Part shown: one piece after another, positions 1 to 8,542 of the stretch
Position numbering within the stretch: the stretch's first letter is position 1
Layout: every line of letters begins with the position of its first letter
NCBI GenBank assembly: GCA_021646405.1
Contig: SOER01000004.1
Coordinates: 1 to 64,000, forward strand
Length of the DNA stretch: 64,000 bases
Source of the DNA: Candidatus Loosdrechtia aerotolerans
GTDB taxonomy: Bacteria > Planctomycetota > Brocadiia > Brocadiales > Brocadiaceae
Direction of reading: 5' to 3'
The notes under the pieces: generated by a model
Told to the model about the DNA's origin: nothing
Databases searched by the model: none
What the model saw: only the letters and a program-made list of their open reading frames with translations
Made by a program: the position numbers and the translations under genes

Positions 1-375
1 CCATTTCGGATCCAATTGAAGCATAGGATACCTCCTCGTATAACTTGTTTACAAACTTTCATAACGTACAGAAGTATCCTTTTAAACAATTTTATTTCCT
101 GTTCGGTTTCATTTGTTATTAACTATAACTATTTCCATCCGGAGAATGCTATACCGTTGCTTGAAGAATCGCATAAGATGATGAAGGATAGTCTTACCGT
201 TTCGGTTATTTTGGCCCTCACGAAGGCACAGATGTTTATTGAAACGGACTGGTGTGAAGTATGGAAACTTGTAGAGGGGGTTTTTGAGAACAAAGAACTC
301 AAACAGGATCTACGCCCTGAAGCAAAGAAAATTATTCTTAACTATATGATTTTATATAGAGAGTATTGTAGATAA
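1..375 (+). CDS. C-terminal part of an unrecognised protein (partial)
   Basis: The frame is open to the window edge, so the true start is probably outside; a TTG at 16 and no nearby ATG with a ribosome site argue against a local start. The last ~75 residues (from about PENAIPLL to the stop) look helical and amphipathic, like the end of a TPR or similar solenoid, but no family is recognisable. The first ~40 residues look compositionally odd and could be non-coding read-through. No function is proposed. Confidence 0.4.
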   Translation, partial: PFRIQLKHRIPPRITCLQTFITYRSILLNNFISCSVSFVINYNYFHPENAIPLLEESHKMMKDSLTVSVILALTKAQMFIETDWCEVWKLVEGVFENKELKQDLRPEAKKIILNYMILYREYCR

Positions 376-461
376 TAGGTCCAATGTATAGGAATTTTCA
401 TTTGTTCTTTATATTATTATCTTAATTATCATGTTTATATTTATAGAAAAGGAACTTACCT

Positions 462-1442
462 ATGTCATGGAATGTCTTTATTACCCGGGAAATCCCTGAA
501 GAAGGCATTGCTATACTGAAGAGATTTTGCCAAACGGTGGAAGTAAATCCGCATGACAGATCATTAACGTATGATGAGCTTTTGCAGCAGGTAAAAGGAA
601 GGGATGCAATACTTACGATGCTTTCGGATAAAATAGATGCGCGCATGATACAAGAGGCAGCAAACCTCAAAGTAATTGCCAATTATGCAGTAGGGTATGA
701 TAATATCAATGTTAAGGCTGCTACTGAGGGGGGTATTGTGGTGACGAATGCACCAGGTGTATTAACGGACAGCACTGCAGATATGGCCTGGGCGTTGCTT
801 TTTTCCGTAACACGGAGAATTGTTGAGGGTGACCGGCTTACCCGCACTGGTAAGTTTACCGGCTGGGCACCTATGTTTCTCTTAGGCGGTGATATTGTTG
901 AGAAGACCCTGGGTATTATTGGTGCCGGCAGGATTGGAACAGCGATGGCCCTGCGGTCGAGAGGGTGGAATATGAAGGTCCTTTATACCACGTACAAGAG
1001 TAGAAATACTATACTGGAGGAAGATCTTGGTGCGCAAAAGGCAGATCTTGAAACGTTGTTAAGAGAATCTGATTTCATCTCTATCCATACACCACTTTCT
1101 GAAAAAACAAGGCATATGATTGGTACAAGAGAACTTTCGATGATGAAAAAAACAGCATATCTTATTAACACAGGACGCGGACCAGTGATTGATGAAATGG
1201 CTTTGGTAGAGGCTTTGAGAAATAAACAAATTGCAGGGGCAGGGCTGGATGTTTACGAAGATGAACCCAGATTGAAGCCGGGATTGGCAGAACTGGATAA
1301 TGTTGTAGTTGCACCTCATCTTGGTAGTGCTACAGTAGAGACGCGTGCCAGGATGTCCGTTATGGCTGCAGAGGATATCGCTTTGGTATTAAGTAAACAA
1401 AAACCAAAAAATTGCGTAAACCCGGAAGTATTTACCCGGTAA
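462..1442 (+). CDS. D-isomer 2-hydroxyacid dehydrogenase (glyoxylate/hydroxypyruvate reductase type)
   Basis: A 326-residue D-2-hydroxyacid dehydrogenase, the usual length for the family. It shows the N-terminal substrate domain, then a Rossmann NAD(P) domain with the GxGxxG motif (GIIGAGRIGTAMALRSRG, about residue 150), and the catalytic set Arg (NTGRGPVIDE), Glu (DVYEDEP) and His (APHLGSAT). The family reduces glyoxylate, hydroxypyruvate or 2-oxo acids with NAD(P)H in the cytoplasm. Closest in feel to GyaR/GhrB-type glyoxylate reductases; substrate cannot be fixed from sequence. It starts at ATG 462 and is separated from the metal-efflux genes by about 500 bases, so it is probably a single-gene unit. 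Confidence 0.88.
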   Translation: MSWNVFITREIPEEGIAILKRFCQTVEVNPHDRSLTYDELLQQVKGRDAILTMLSDKIDARMIQEAANLKVIANYAVGYDNINVKAATEGGIVVTNAPGVLTDSTADMAWALLFSVTRRIVEGDRLTRTGKFTGWAPMFLLGGDIVEKTLGIIGAGRIGTAMALRSRGWNMKVLYTTYKSRNTILEEDLGAQKADLETLLRESDFISIHTPLSEKTRHMIGTRELSMMKKTAYLINTGRGPVIDEMALVEALRNKQIAGAGLDVYEDEPRLKPGLAELDNVVVAPHLGSATVETRARMSVMAAEDIALVLSKQKPKNCVNPEVFTR

Positions 1443-1627
1443 ATGTGTCAAAAATATATAAACTTTATGCCATAGTATTATACGGCAGTTCAAACAGTTT
1501 GAACCGTTCAAATAGTTCAACCAGCTGAAATTATTTTCCCCTTGCTTTCAGACTGGATGAGTAATTATCATATGGTGAAAAGTATTTATGATAATAACCA
1601 TTCAACATAAATTATCTAACGTAAAGT
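1443..1627 (+). other. Intergenic region with 17-base palindrome
   Basis: The gap after the dehydrogenase contains a perfect 8+1+8 inverted repeat at 1488-1504 (GTTCAAAC A GTTTGAAC) followed by two more GTTCAA words at 1506-1519. There is no T-run, so it is not a canonical terminator; it could be an operator or another dispersed repeat. No other feature is seen before the small ORF at 1628. Confidence 0.35.
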
Positions 1628-1780
1628 ATGTTTAAAGGCGTTCTCCTGAAAGGTCTCAGAGGTACTCTGGTGATATGGTTTCTTTTATGCATATTACCAG
1701 GGGATTGTTTTCTCTTAGGTTGTGGAGGGGGGGATTCTTCCTTTTGTATTGCATGTTCCATGATAAGGGGATACTACTGA
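1628..1780 (+). CDS. Small cysteine-rich putative lipoprotein, 50 aa
   Basis: A 50-codon ORF with an ATG start and TGA stop. Residues 2-11 carry Lys and Arg, residues 12-31 form a hydrophobic stretch ending in a lipobox-like LLGC (C32), and the tail GGGDSSFCIACSM holds two more cysteines in CIAC spacing. This is what a small lipoprotein or a metal-binding CxxC peptide would look like, and it sits directly upstream of a metal-efflux operon. There is no strong ribosome site, the ORF is short, and no homologue is recognised, so coding status is uncertain. Between its stop and the outer-membrane factor at 1951 lie 170 bases without a clear feature. Confidence 0.35.
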   Translation: MFKGVLLKGLRGTLVIWFLLCILPGDCFLLGCGGGDSSFCIACSMIRGYY

Positions 1781-1950
1781 ACGATTGCGATACGGGTAAA
1801 GGTTAACTTTGCAATCAACATTATTCCTTGTAAAAACAAGAGTAATTTCTGAATATAGTATTTATGAAGGTAATGGTAACGTATCCGCGTGAAGATAGTA
1901 TATCAAGTAATCTATTCCATTAAATACCTGTTTATTCCAAGAGGATTATT

Positions 1951-3255
1951 ATGCGTATACACTTGAGCTTTCAGCATGCTTTCCAGAGATATAGATTTGC
2001 ATCTTGTATCTTAGGAGTTTTTCTATCGGTTCACTTTTTCTGTACAGGGGAAATAACCCTTGGAGGCGATAAGCAAAAACCGGTAAATAAGGAGATATCG
2101 CTTGAAGAAGCCCTTACTATTGCAATTAAAAATAATCCGCAGTTACAATCGGCAAGAGATTTCGTTGACGCTGCTGCCGGTTCGTTGAGACAATCGAAAT
2201 TATATCCCAATCCTGTTTTAGAACTTCTGGCCGAAGAGGTTCCTGTTGATGAAATCGGGTTGAATGAGAGCCAAAACCTCGTGGCAATAGTACAGCCTAT
2301 TATTACCGGCGGTAAGAGGAAATTGGGAATAGAGGTGAGTAGAAAGGAAAAAGAAAAAAGTGAATTCGATCGTGATGGTGTTTTGCTTGATGTTATAGCA
2401 GATACAAAAAAGGCGTTTTACGAGGTGGTAGCTGATCAGAAAGGTCTCTTCATAGCACGGGAAGTAGAAAAAATTGCGAAGAACATTTATGAAAGTGAGG
2501 GAAAACGGTTTGACGCAGGTGAGGTGCCTGTTACAAACGTCCTGAGGGCAGAGGTAGAGTTATCAAAGGCAAAAAATCTCGTTTTTCGTGCAGTAAGTAA
2601 TCTTCAGAATTCAGGAAAAGAGCTATTGACGGTAATGGGTATTCCGGATGAGACCCTTGCAGGTGTAACGGAGAAACTGGTAACAGAACCTGCAGAGTTG
2701 TCGCTTCCCCGCCTGGAATCAAACATGAGAAACAATCAACCATTGTTAAAGGCACTGAAGAAGAATATTGAAATAGCTGAGACGCAGACCACATTGGAAA
2801 AAAGACAGGTTATACCTGATATTGACGTAATTGCAGGTTACAAACGGCTTAGCCGGGAGGAAATAGATACGGTTCAACTTGGTATTGCAGTACCGGTCCC
2901 TCTTTTGAATCGTAATCAGGGTAATATCCAGAGGAGCAAGGCCCTTTTACAAAAAGCAAAACATGATTATGAATCGGTTTACAACAATTTACTCTCTCAG
3001 TTAAAAAAGAATTTCAATATATATACCGCAGAGAGAAAACGTATTCTTGAATACAGAAACAAGATTTTACCAAAGGTGGAGGAGTCGTTTCTCTTAATTA
3101 CCAGAGGATATAAGGAAGGTGAATTTAGCTATATAGACCTCCTGGATGCCCACAGAACCTGGGCAGAAATGAGGATTTCCTATATAGACTCCCTCAAGAA
3201 TTTGAATCTCTTAATTGCAGATCTTGAAAGAATAGCCGTAACGAAAGTACAGTGA
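1951..3255 (+). CDS. TolC-family outer-membrane efflux protein (CusC/CzcC-like)
   Basis: A 434-residue outer-membrane factor with an N-terminal signal segment (hydrophobic residues about 18-34) and two OEP repeats of long alternating helices, typical of TolC/CzcC. The conserved opening SLEEALTIAIKNNPQLQSA and the PxPLLNRNQGNIQRS region (about residue 317) are family hallmarks. It would form the trimeric channel across the outer membrane for the RND pump encoded next. ATG 1951 follows AAGAGGATTATT, a good ribosome site. It is the first large gene of a three-gene unit (OMF, adaptor, pump) with a 39-base gap to the adaptor, and is the only OMF in the window, so it may also serve the second RND system at 11.2-16.2 kb. 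Confidence 0.9.
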   Translation: MRIHLSFQHAFQRYRFASCILGVFLSVHFFCTGEITLGGDKQKPVNKEISLEEALTIAIKNNPQLQSARDFVDAAAGSLRQSKLYPNPVLELLAEEVPVDEIGLNESQNLVAIVQPIITGGKRKLGIEVSRKEKEKSEFDRDGVLLDVIADTKKAFYEVVADQKGLFIAREVEKIAKNIYESEGKRFDAGEVPVTNVLRAEVELSKAKNLVFRAVSNLQNSGKELLTVMGIPDETLAGVTEKLVTEPAELSLPRLESNMRNNQPLLKALKKNIEIAETQTTLEKRQVIPDIDVIAGYKRLSREEIDTVQLGIAVPVPLLNRNQGNIQRSKALLQKAKHDYESVYNNLLSQLKKNFNIYTAERKRILEYRNKILPKVEESFLLITRGYKEGEFSYIDLLDAHRTWAEMRISYIDSLKNLNLLIADLERIAVTKVQ

Positions 3256-3294
3256 CAATACTTTTCTATTTTGTTTTTGGAGTAACAAGTACGT

Positions 3295-4662
3295 ATGCAA
3301 TTTTTACAATCATGGAAAACACCAATAATCAATACAATGATTATTTTTTTCTGTATAGGAATAGTTCCTGGTACGAACAGTATCGCGGATCAAAAACATC
3401 AAGATTGTCGGGGTGCATGTGAAGATGCAATATGCCCTGAACATGGTATACCCGAGAAGGACTGTTCCTCCTGCAATCTCCGTACGACAAACAATAACCT
3501 TACCCCTGATGCCGGTCAGGAATATGAGCGTTTGCTTAAAAGGTACTGTGAACACAATGTTTCTGTTATAGAGTGCGATAATTGCCGGTATGAGTTCGGG
3601 GTTGTCAAAGTCGACGGTTCAGTAATAGGCGAGGCCATTACCATCCAGAATGTTGGGTTGCTGGACATTGATGTTACGCTCAAGGCAACAGGCGAGGTCG
3701 GACCAAACAGAGACCGTTTTGTAATCGCATCTCCAAGGATACCCGGGGTAGTAAAGGAGGTCTATGTAGATTGGGGAAATTATGTGAAAAAAGGACAAAA
3801 ACTGGCATTACTCGACAGTATAGAGTTGGGGGAGACCCTGGCCGAATATATGAAGGTAAAAGCTGAGCTCGACTTAGCAAGGAAAAACTACTCAAGGGAA
3901 AAATCCCTCTATGAACAGAATATTTCTTCCAGAAAACACTTTCTCAAGGCAGAGAACACACAGAAACAAGCACAGATCGCGTTGCAAGCACTCAAAGAAA
4001 AATTGATACTTATGGGTTTGCAGGAGGATGATATCGAAGGCAGGACCGAAGGAGCAGCAGCCTCGTTCTTTCTCCTCTCCGCTCCTTTTGATGGTACGAT
4101 CATTGAGAAAAATGCCGCTGTTGGTGAACTGAAGGATGCCTTTGCACCTGTCGTAACCATTGCTGACCTGTCACATCTCTGGGTATGGTTTGATATTTAT
4201 GAAAAAGATATCCCAAAGATCCGGAAGGGAAATGAGGTGCTGATATCCGTTGCCTCCTATCCGGAAGAATATTTTAAGGGACTTATTACGTATGTCGGGG
4301 CCACCATAAATGAGAGGACACGTACGGTAAAGGTGAGAGCGGAGGTAGAGAACCATCATGAGAAATTGAAACCGGGAATGTTTGCCAAGGTACTCATCCG
4401 GCTTTTATCGGAAATCGGAAATAACGCACCCGTAGTACCGGAGGAAACCATTCAAACCGACGGACAAAAACATTTTGTCTTCGTACCACTTGACAGCGGA
4501 TATTTTATAAGACGTGATATAGTTCCGGGAGCGCGTATGAATGGATATGTAAAAGTTACCAGTGGCCTGAGGAAAAATGACCGGGTTGTTGTCAAGGGCA
4601 GTTTTTTGCTCAAATCTGAAATTATGAAGGAAAAGTTCGGGGAGGGATGCTGCGCACATTAG
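3295..4662 (+). CDS. RND efflux periplasmic adaptor with two N-terminal Cys/His metal modules (CusB/CzcB-like)
   Basis: A 455-residue membrane-fusion protein linking the inner-membrane pump to the outer-membrane channel. After a signal segment, residues about 35-110 carry two copies of a C-x-E-H-x(5)-C-x-x-C pattern: CPEHGIPEKDCSSC and CEHNVSVIECDNC, a soft-metal-binding domain found on some CusB/CzcB adaptors. The barrel-sandwich, hairpin and beta-barrel domains follow (SPRIPGVVKEVYVDWGNYVKKG; long helical stretch about 180-240; LSAPFDGTIIEKNAAVGE; ADLSHLWVWFDIYEKD). The extreme C-terminus adds another possible metal site, GEGCCAH. It overlaps the pump gene by 16 bases. The doubled Cys module suggests copper, silver or zinc handling; the metal is not determinable. 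Confidence 0.9.
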   Translation: MQFLQSWKTPIINTMIIFFCIGIVPGTNSIADQKHQDCRGACEDAICPEHGIPEKDCSSCNLRTTNNNLTPDAGQEYERLLKRYCEHNVSVIECDNCRYEFGVVKVDGSVIGEAITIQNVGLLDIDVTLKATGEVGPNRDRFVIASPRIPGVVKEVYVDWGNYVKKGQKLALLDSIELGETLAEYMKVKAELDLARKNYSREKSLYEQNISSRKHFLKAENTQKQAQIALQALKEKLILMGLQEDDIEGRTEGAAASFFLLSAPFDGTIIEKNAAVGELKDAFAPVVTIADLSHLWVWFDIYEKDIPKIRKGNEVLISVASYPEEYFKGLITYVGATINERTRTVKVRAEVENHHEKLKPGMFAKVLIRLLSEIGNNAPVVPEETIQTDGQKHFVFVPLDSGYFIRRDIVPGARMNGYVKVTSGLRKNDRVVVKGSFLLKSEIMKEKFGEGCCAH

Positions 4663-7600
4663 TCTTTATGGTCAACACAGTTATTGAATGCGCACTCAAA
4701 CAACGGTTCCTGGTTATTATCGGTATCGGGGTGATTATAGGATTAGGACTTTATTACACAAAAATGCTGCCGATTGATGCTGTGCCTGATGTTACAACGA
4801 ATCAGGTACAGATCAATACCGAGGTGCCGGGACTCGGTCCTGTTGAGGTGGAAAAACTCGTTACCTTTCCCATTGAGTTTTCTATGAGCAGCCTGCCGGA
4901 TATTACGGAGGTGCGTTCTCTTTCAAAAACGGGACTCTCCCAGGTTACCGTAACATTTGAGGATCATGTAAATATTTATTCTGCCCGTCAGCTGATACTT
5001 GAGCGCCTGCAAACAGCAGAGGCACAATTACCGAAAGTTTTTAACGTCAGGCCGGTTATGGGACCGGTTAGTACGGGTCTTGGTGAGATATACCAGTATG
5101 CAGTTACCGGTGAAGGAAAAGATACTATGGAACTCAGGACAATCCAGGACTGGATGGTGAGGCCGCGGTTACTGACTACACCGGGAGTTATTGAAGTGAA
5201 TAGTTTTGGAGGCTTTGTAAAGCAGTATCAGGTAACAGTGGATCCGGGAAAGCTCATTACCTATAATATTACCCTTCGCCAGGTCTTTGATGCCCTGGCT
5301 GCCAACAACGTGAATGCAGGTGGGCAGTATATAGAACATGCTTCCGAACAGTACCTTATCAGAGGGGTGGGTCTTGTTCAATCCATTCAGGATATCGAAA
5401 ATATTGTTGTCTTTGCAACAGAAGAAGGTACTCCCGTTTATATTAAAAATGTTGCAGATGTAGTGGTAGGGCCTGAAGTACGTTACGGGGCGGTTACCAG
5501 GGACGGTAACGGGGAAGCAGTTATTGGTATTGCCATGATGCTCAAGGGTGAAAACAGCCGTACCATGGTACAGAAGGTCAAACAGAAGGTCAAAGATATA
5601 AGGCAGAACCTGCCAGATGGTGTAGATATCATACCATTTTACGACCGGACTGACCTTGTGAATAATGTTATCCATACCGTTATTACCAACGTTACCTTAG
5701 GTATTATTCTTATTGTAATAGTTCTTACCCTGGCGATCGGAAACTGGAGGGTATCGCTTCTTGTGGCGTTCTCCGTGCCCTTAACGGTTTTTTTAACATT
5801 TTCAGGTATGTATTATATGGGGATTGCCGCTACGGTGATGAGTGTGGGTTCCCTGGGTTTTGGCAATATTACCGATAGTTCTGTATGTACCGTGGAAAAT
5901 GTCATCCAGCATCTTAGCAAAAGAAACAGGAATGACAACCACAGAGAAACGATACGGATTGCTGCCCAGGAGGTAGGACGCCCTATCTTTTTTGCTGTGA
6001 TTATTATCATTATGATTTATTTACCGCTTCTGACCCTGCAAGGTATTGAAGGCAAGATGTTCAAACCTGTGGCACTTACCGTAAGCATTGCTATGGTAAG
6101 CTCCCTTTTCGTTGCACTGGTCATTATGCCAACCCTGTGTACCATTACTTTCAGAAAAGGAATAAAGACCAAGATACACAAGGAGGAATCCGATAACCGC
6201 ATTATACGGTTCCTGAAGCGTTACTACAGACCACTATTACAAAAAACGGTATTCCACCCCCGGATAACCTTAATTATCGCTGTTTCGTGCTTCCTCTCGA
6301 GCCTTGCCCTTATTCCCTTTCTGGGGTCAGAATTTATGCCTGAACTGGATGAAGGTGCTATCGCAATTAACGTAGTCCGTTTACCGAGTGTTTCTTTAAA
6401 GGAATCACTGGAGCTCTCCGCTCTCATAGAGAAGACCCTCATGAAATATCCGGAGGTAGAGACGGTTGTATCCAAGACCGGGCGTGCAGAGATTGCTACA
6501 GACCCCATGGGACAGGAGATTAGCGATGTCTTTGTGATGCTCAAACCCAAAGAAACATGGCAAACGGCCCGAACGAAGGAAGGGCTTATTGCGCGGATGG
6601 AAGAGGATTTGAAAAAGATCCCGGGTATGAGCTATAGTTTTTCCCAGCCCATTGAATTGCGGGTGAGCGAGTTGGTTGCCGGTGTTCGTTCTGATATTGC
6701 TGTAAAACTTTTCGGAGAGGATTTGGAAGTACTAAGGCCAAAGGCTGAGGAGATTAACAGCGTTGTCTCTTCTATCCGCGGGGCTGAGGATGTAAAGACA
6801 GAACAAATAACAGGACTGCCCGTTATGCAAATAAAGATTGATCGGAATGCCATTGCCCGTTACGGTATTAATGTATCAGATGTACAGGATGTTATTACCA
6901 CAGCTATTGGCGGCAAGGTGGCTTCTCAGGTGCTTGAAGGGGAAATGCGTTTTGATCTCCTGGTCCGTTTTGTGGAAGAGGCAAGGAGTAATATTGAAGA
7001 GATCGAAAATATCCTGATCAGCACTCCCGGCGGTGTACTCGTGCCGCTAGCTCAACTTGCGAATATTTCCATTGAAGAGGGGCCTGCTCAGATTAGTCGT
7101 GAGAATGGGAACCGCCGTATTGTGGTAGAGTGTAACGTCAGGAACAGGGATATTGGCAGCTTTGTTGCAGAAGCGCAAAAGGAGATACGGGAGCGTGTGG
7201 ATATACCTGAGGGGTATTATCTTGACTGGGGTGGCCAGTTCGAAAACATGCAAAGGGCAAGGAACCGTCTTGCACTTGTTATCCCCATTTCCATGGGATT
7301 AATTTTTGTCCTTCTCTATATGAGTTTCCGTTCTTTTAAAAACGCTGCCCTTATTTATGTAAACGTCCCTTTTGCAGCAACGGGAGGTATTGTTGCACTA
7401 TTTCTGCGGAGTATGCCTCTGAGTGTTCCGGCAGGGGTAGGGTTTATTTCTTTGTTTGGGCTGTGTGTACTCAACGGTACTGTTATGGTGTCAAGTATTA
7501 ATGAATTTTTACAGGAAGGCAAAGAAACGAGAAATACCGTTATAGAAGCAGCCACAACACGTCTCAGACCTGTACTGATAACCGTTGTCGCAGATATGAT

Positions 7601-7760
7601 CGGTCTGTTACCGATGATGGTATCTACGGACATAGGGGCAGAGATACAGAAGCCGTTAGCAACGGTAATCGTTGGCGGGGTATGCTTTTCGAGTTTTTTA
7701 ACCCTTTTCGTAATTCCAGCCCTCTATCAATGGTTTCCAAAGAATGTTGCGGAGGGATAA
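4647..7760 (+). CDS. HME-family RND heavy-metal efflux pump (CusA/CzcA-like), variant TM4 motif
   Basis: A 1037-residue proton-driven inner-membrane pump of full family length, with 12 predicted TM segments and two large periplasmic loops. Recognisable blocks include [29 protein letters not shown] and ELVAGVRSDIAVKLFGED. The TM4 proton-relay motif, canonically DFGxxxDGAxxxVEN in CzcA, reads GFGNITDSSVCTVEN: the first Asp is Gly (about residue 404), while the second Asp and the Glu remain. ATG 4647 overlaps the adaptor stop; ATG 4668 would begin MVNTVIECALKQRFLV, which fits the family N-terminus better, so the exact start is open. It completes the OMF-adaptor-pump operon. Sequence is closer to CzcA than to Escherichia coli CusA. 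Confidence 0.9.
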   Translation: MLRTLVFMVNTVIECALKQRFLVIIGIGVIIGLGLYYTKMLPIDAVPDVTTNQVQINTEVPGLGPVEVEKLVTFPIEFSMSSLPDITEVRSLSKTGLSQVTVTFEDHVNIYSARQLILERLQTAEAQLPKVFNVRPVMGPVSTGLGEIYQYAVTGEGKDTMELRTIQDWMVRPRLLTTPGVIEVNSFGGFVKQYQVTVDPGKLITYNITLRQVFDALAANNVNAGGQYIEHASEQYLIRGVGLVQSIQDIENIVVFATEEGTPVYIKNVADVVVGPEVRYGAVTRDGNGEAVIGIAMMLKGENSRTMVQKVKQKVKDIRQNLPDGVDIIPFYDRTDLVNNVIHTVITNVTLGIILIVIVLTLAIGNWRVSLLVAFSVPLTVFLTFSGMYYMGIAATVMSVGSLGFGNITDSSVCTVENVIQHLSKRNRNDNHRETIRIAAQEVGRPIFFAVIIIIMIYLPLLTLQGIEGKMFKPVALTVSIAMVSSLFVALVIMPTLCTITFRKGIKTKIHKEESDNRIIRFLKRYYRPLLQKTVFHPRITLIIAVSCFLSSLALIPFLGSEFMPELDEGAIAINVVRLPSVSLKESLELSALIEKTLMKYPEVETVVSKTGRAEIATDPMGQEISDVFVMLKPKETWQTARTKEGLIARMEEDLKKIPGMSYSFSQPIELRVSELVAGVRSDIAVKLFGEDLEVLRPKAEEINSVVSSIRGAEDVKTEQITGLPVMQIKIDRNAIARYGINVSDVQDVITTAIGGKVASQVLEGEMRFDLLVRFVEEARSNIEEIENILISTPGGVLVPLAQLANISIEEGPAQISRENGNRRIVVECNVRNRDIGSFVAEAQKEIRERVDIPEGYYLDWGGQFENMQRARNRLALVIPISMGLIFVLLYMSFRSFKNAALIYVNVPFAATGGIVALFLRSMPLSVPAGVGFISLFGLCVLNGTVMVSSINEFLQEGKETRNTVIEAATTRLRPVLITVVADMIGLLPMMVSTDIGAEIQKPLATVIVGGVCFSSFLTLFVIPALYQWFPKNVAEG

Positions 7761-7787
7761 AGGTAACCGGGGATAAACAGAATATTG

Positions 7788-7892
7788 AACTTGCCGGCTT
7801 GTTCGTTTACCTGTTTGCCCGTTTGCCCGCTTGCTGGCCTGCTGGCCGCTTGTTTGCCGGCCTATTGGCCTTGCGACTTGCTAGCCTGCCGG
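7788..7892 (+). repeat. C/T-rich degenerate CTTGCC repeat tract left of the 115-bp element
   Basis: About 100 bases made of imperfect iterations of words such as CTTGCC, TTGCCCG and CTGCTGGCC, ending directly at the 115-bp palindromic element. Similar tracts abut the copies at 19394 and 20174. Frames through it give Leu/Pro/Ala/Cys-rich translations, which are not credible proteins. Confidence 0.7.
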
Positions 7893-8007
7893 CTTGTTCC
7901 CAAACTCTGTTTGGGAACACAATGGGTCTCGAAACTCTGTTTCGAGGATGAAACACGAAACAGAGTTTCGTTTGAAATGGTGTTCCCAAACAGAGTTTGG
8001 GAACAAG
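7893..8007. repeat. 115-bp nested palindromic element, copy 1 (inverted core)
   Basis: Structure A-B-b-a: outer hairpins are perfect 11-bp stems with 3-base loops (TGTTCCCAAAC-TCT-GTTTGGGAACA, and its complement with AGA loop at the right end), inner hairpins have 6-bp stems CGAAAC/GTTTCG with the same TCT or AGA loops. The whole element is flanked by CTT...AAG. The non-palindromic core is the reverse complement of copies 2 and 4, so this copy is inserted in the opposite orientation. It lies between the RND pump and the YnfA gene. Confidence 0.92.
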
Positions 8008-8061
8008 AGGAAGATGAAGTTCAATTATCACGAAATGTAATATGGGGGAAAAACGGAAAAA

Positions 8062-8388
8062 ATGAATAGTATTACATCAATACTCTTTTTCATCCTTGCA
8101 GGATTATGCGAGATCGGAGGCGGGTACCTGATATGGCTCTGGCTCAGGGAGGACAAGAGCATCTGGCTCGGTTTATTTGGGGCTATCGTGCTCATTGCTT
8201 ATGGGGTAATACCGACCTTGCAGCCTGCAAACTTTGGACGGGTTTATGCCGCTTACGGTGGTATCTTTGTTGCATTATCCATCCTCTGGGGATGGCAGGT
8301 TGATAAGATTATTCCTGATAGGTTTGATTTGATCGGTGGTTGTGTTGTACTGTTCGGCGTTTTTATCATCATGTACTGGCCAAGGTAA
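8062..8388 (+). CDS. YnfA/UPF0060 family small membrane protein
   Basis: A 108-residue integral membrane protein with four predicted TM helices, the usual length of the YnfA (UPF0060) family. The family signatures are present: [15 protein letters not shown] near the N-terminus, [20 protein letters not shown] in the middle and the GxxxxxYWPR end. YnfA proteins are distant relatives of small-multidrug-resistance exporters; transported substrates are not settled. ATG 8062 follows GGGGGAAAAACGG. The gene sits between repeat copy 1 and the P-type ATPase in the metal-resistance island, which suggests a role in efflux or envelope stress, but this is contextual only. Confidence 0.9.
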   Translation: MNSITSILFFILAGLCEIGGGYLIWLWLREDKSIWLGLFGAIVLIAYGVIPTLQPANFGRVYAAYGGIFVALSILWGWQVDKIIPDRFDLIGGCVVLFGVFIIMYWPR

Positions 8389-8542
8389 GGACAAACGGCC
8401 GCATTTGCATCAGGCAAGGAATAAATACATTGGTTTTTTATAGTACTGTGAGCAATTACGTAAATTTGACCTGGGGAGGGTTTTGCTGTTATTATTGTGG
8501 TAAATACTATTATTGTTTTTCAGCATTTCCGGGAAGAGAATA

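Noticed and set aside
5169-5675. 168-codon minus-strand ORF inside the RND pump gene
   Set aside because: Complementary-frame shadow of a strongly conserved pump coding region; no independent protein features.
7682-8069. Overlapping Leu/Pro/Ala/Cys-rich ORFs on both strands around 7.7-8.07 kb
   Set aside because: They are translations of the C/T-rich tract and the palindromic element; no ribosome sites, and the same peptides recur at 19.3 kb because the DNA repeats.
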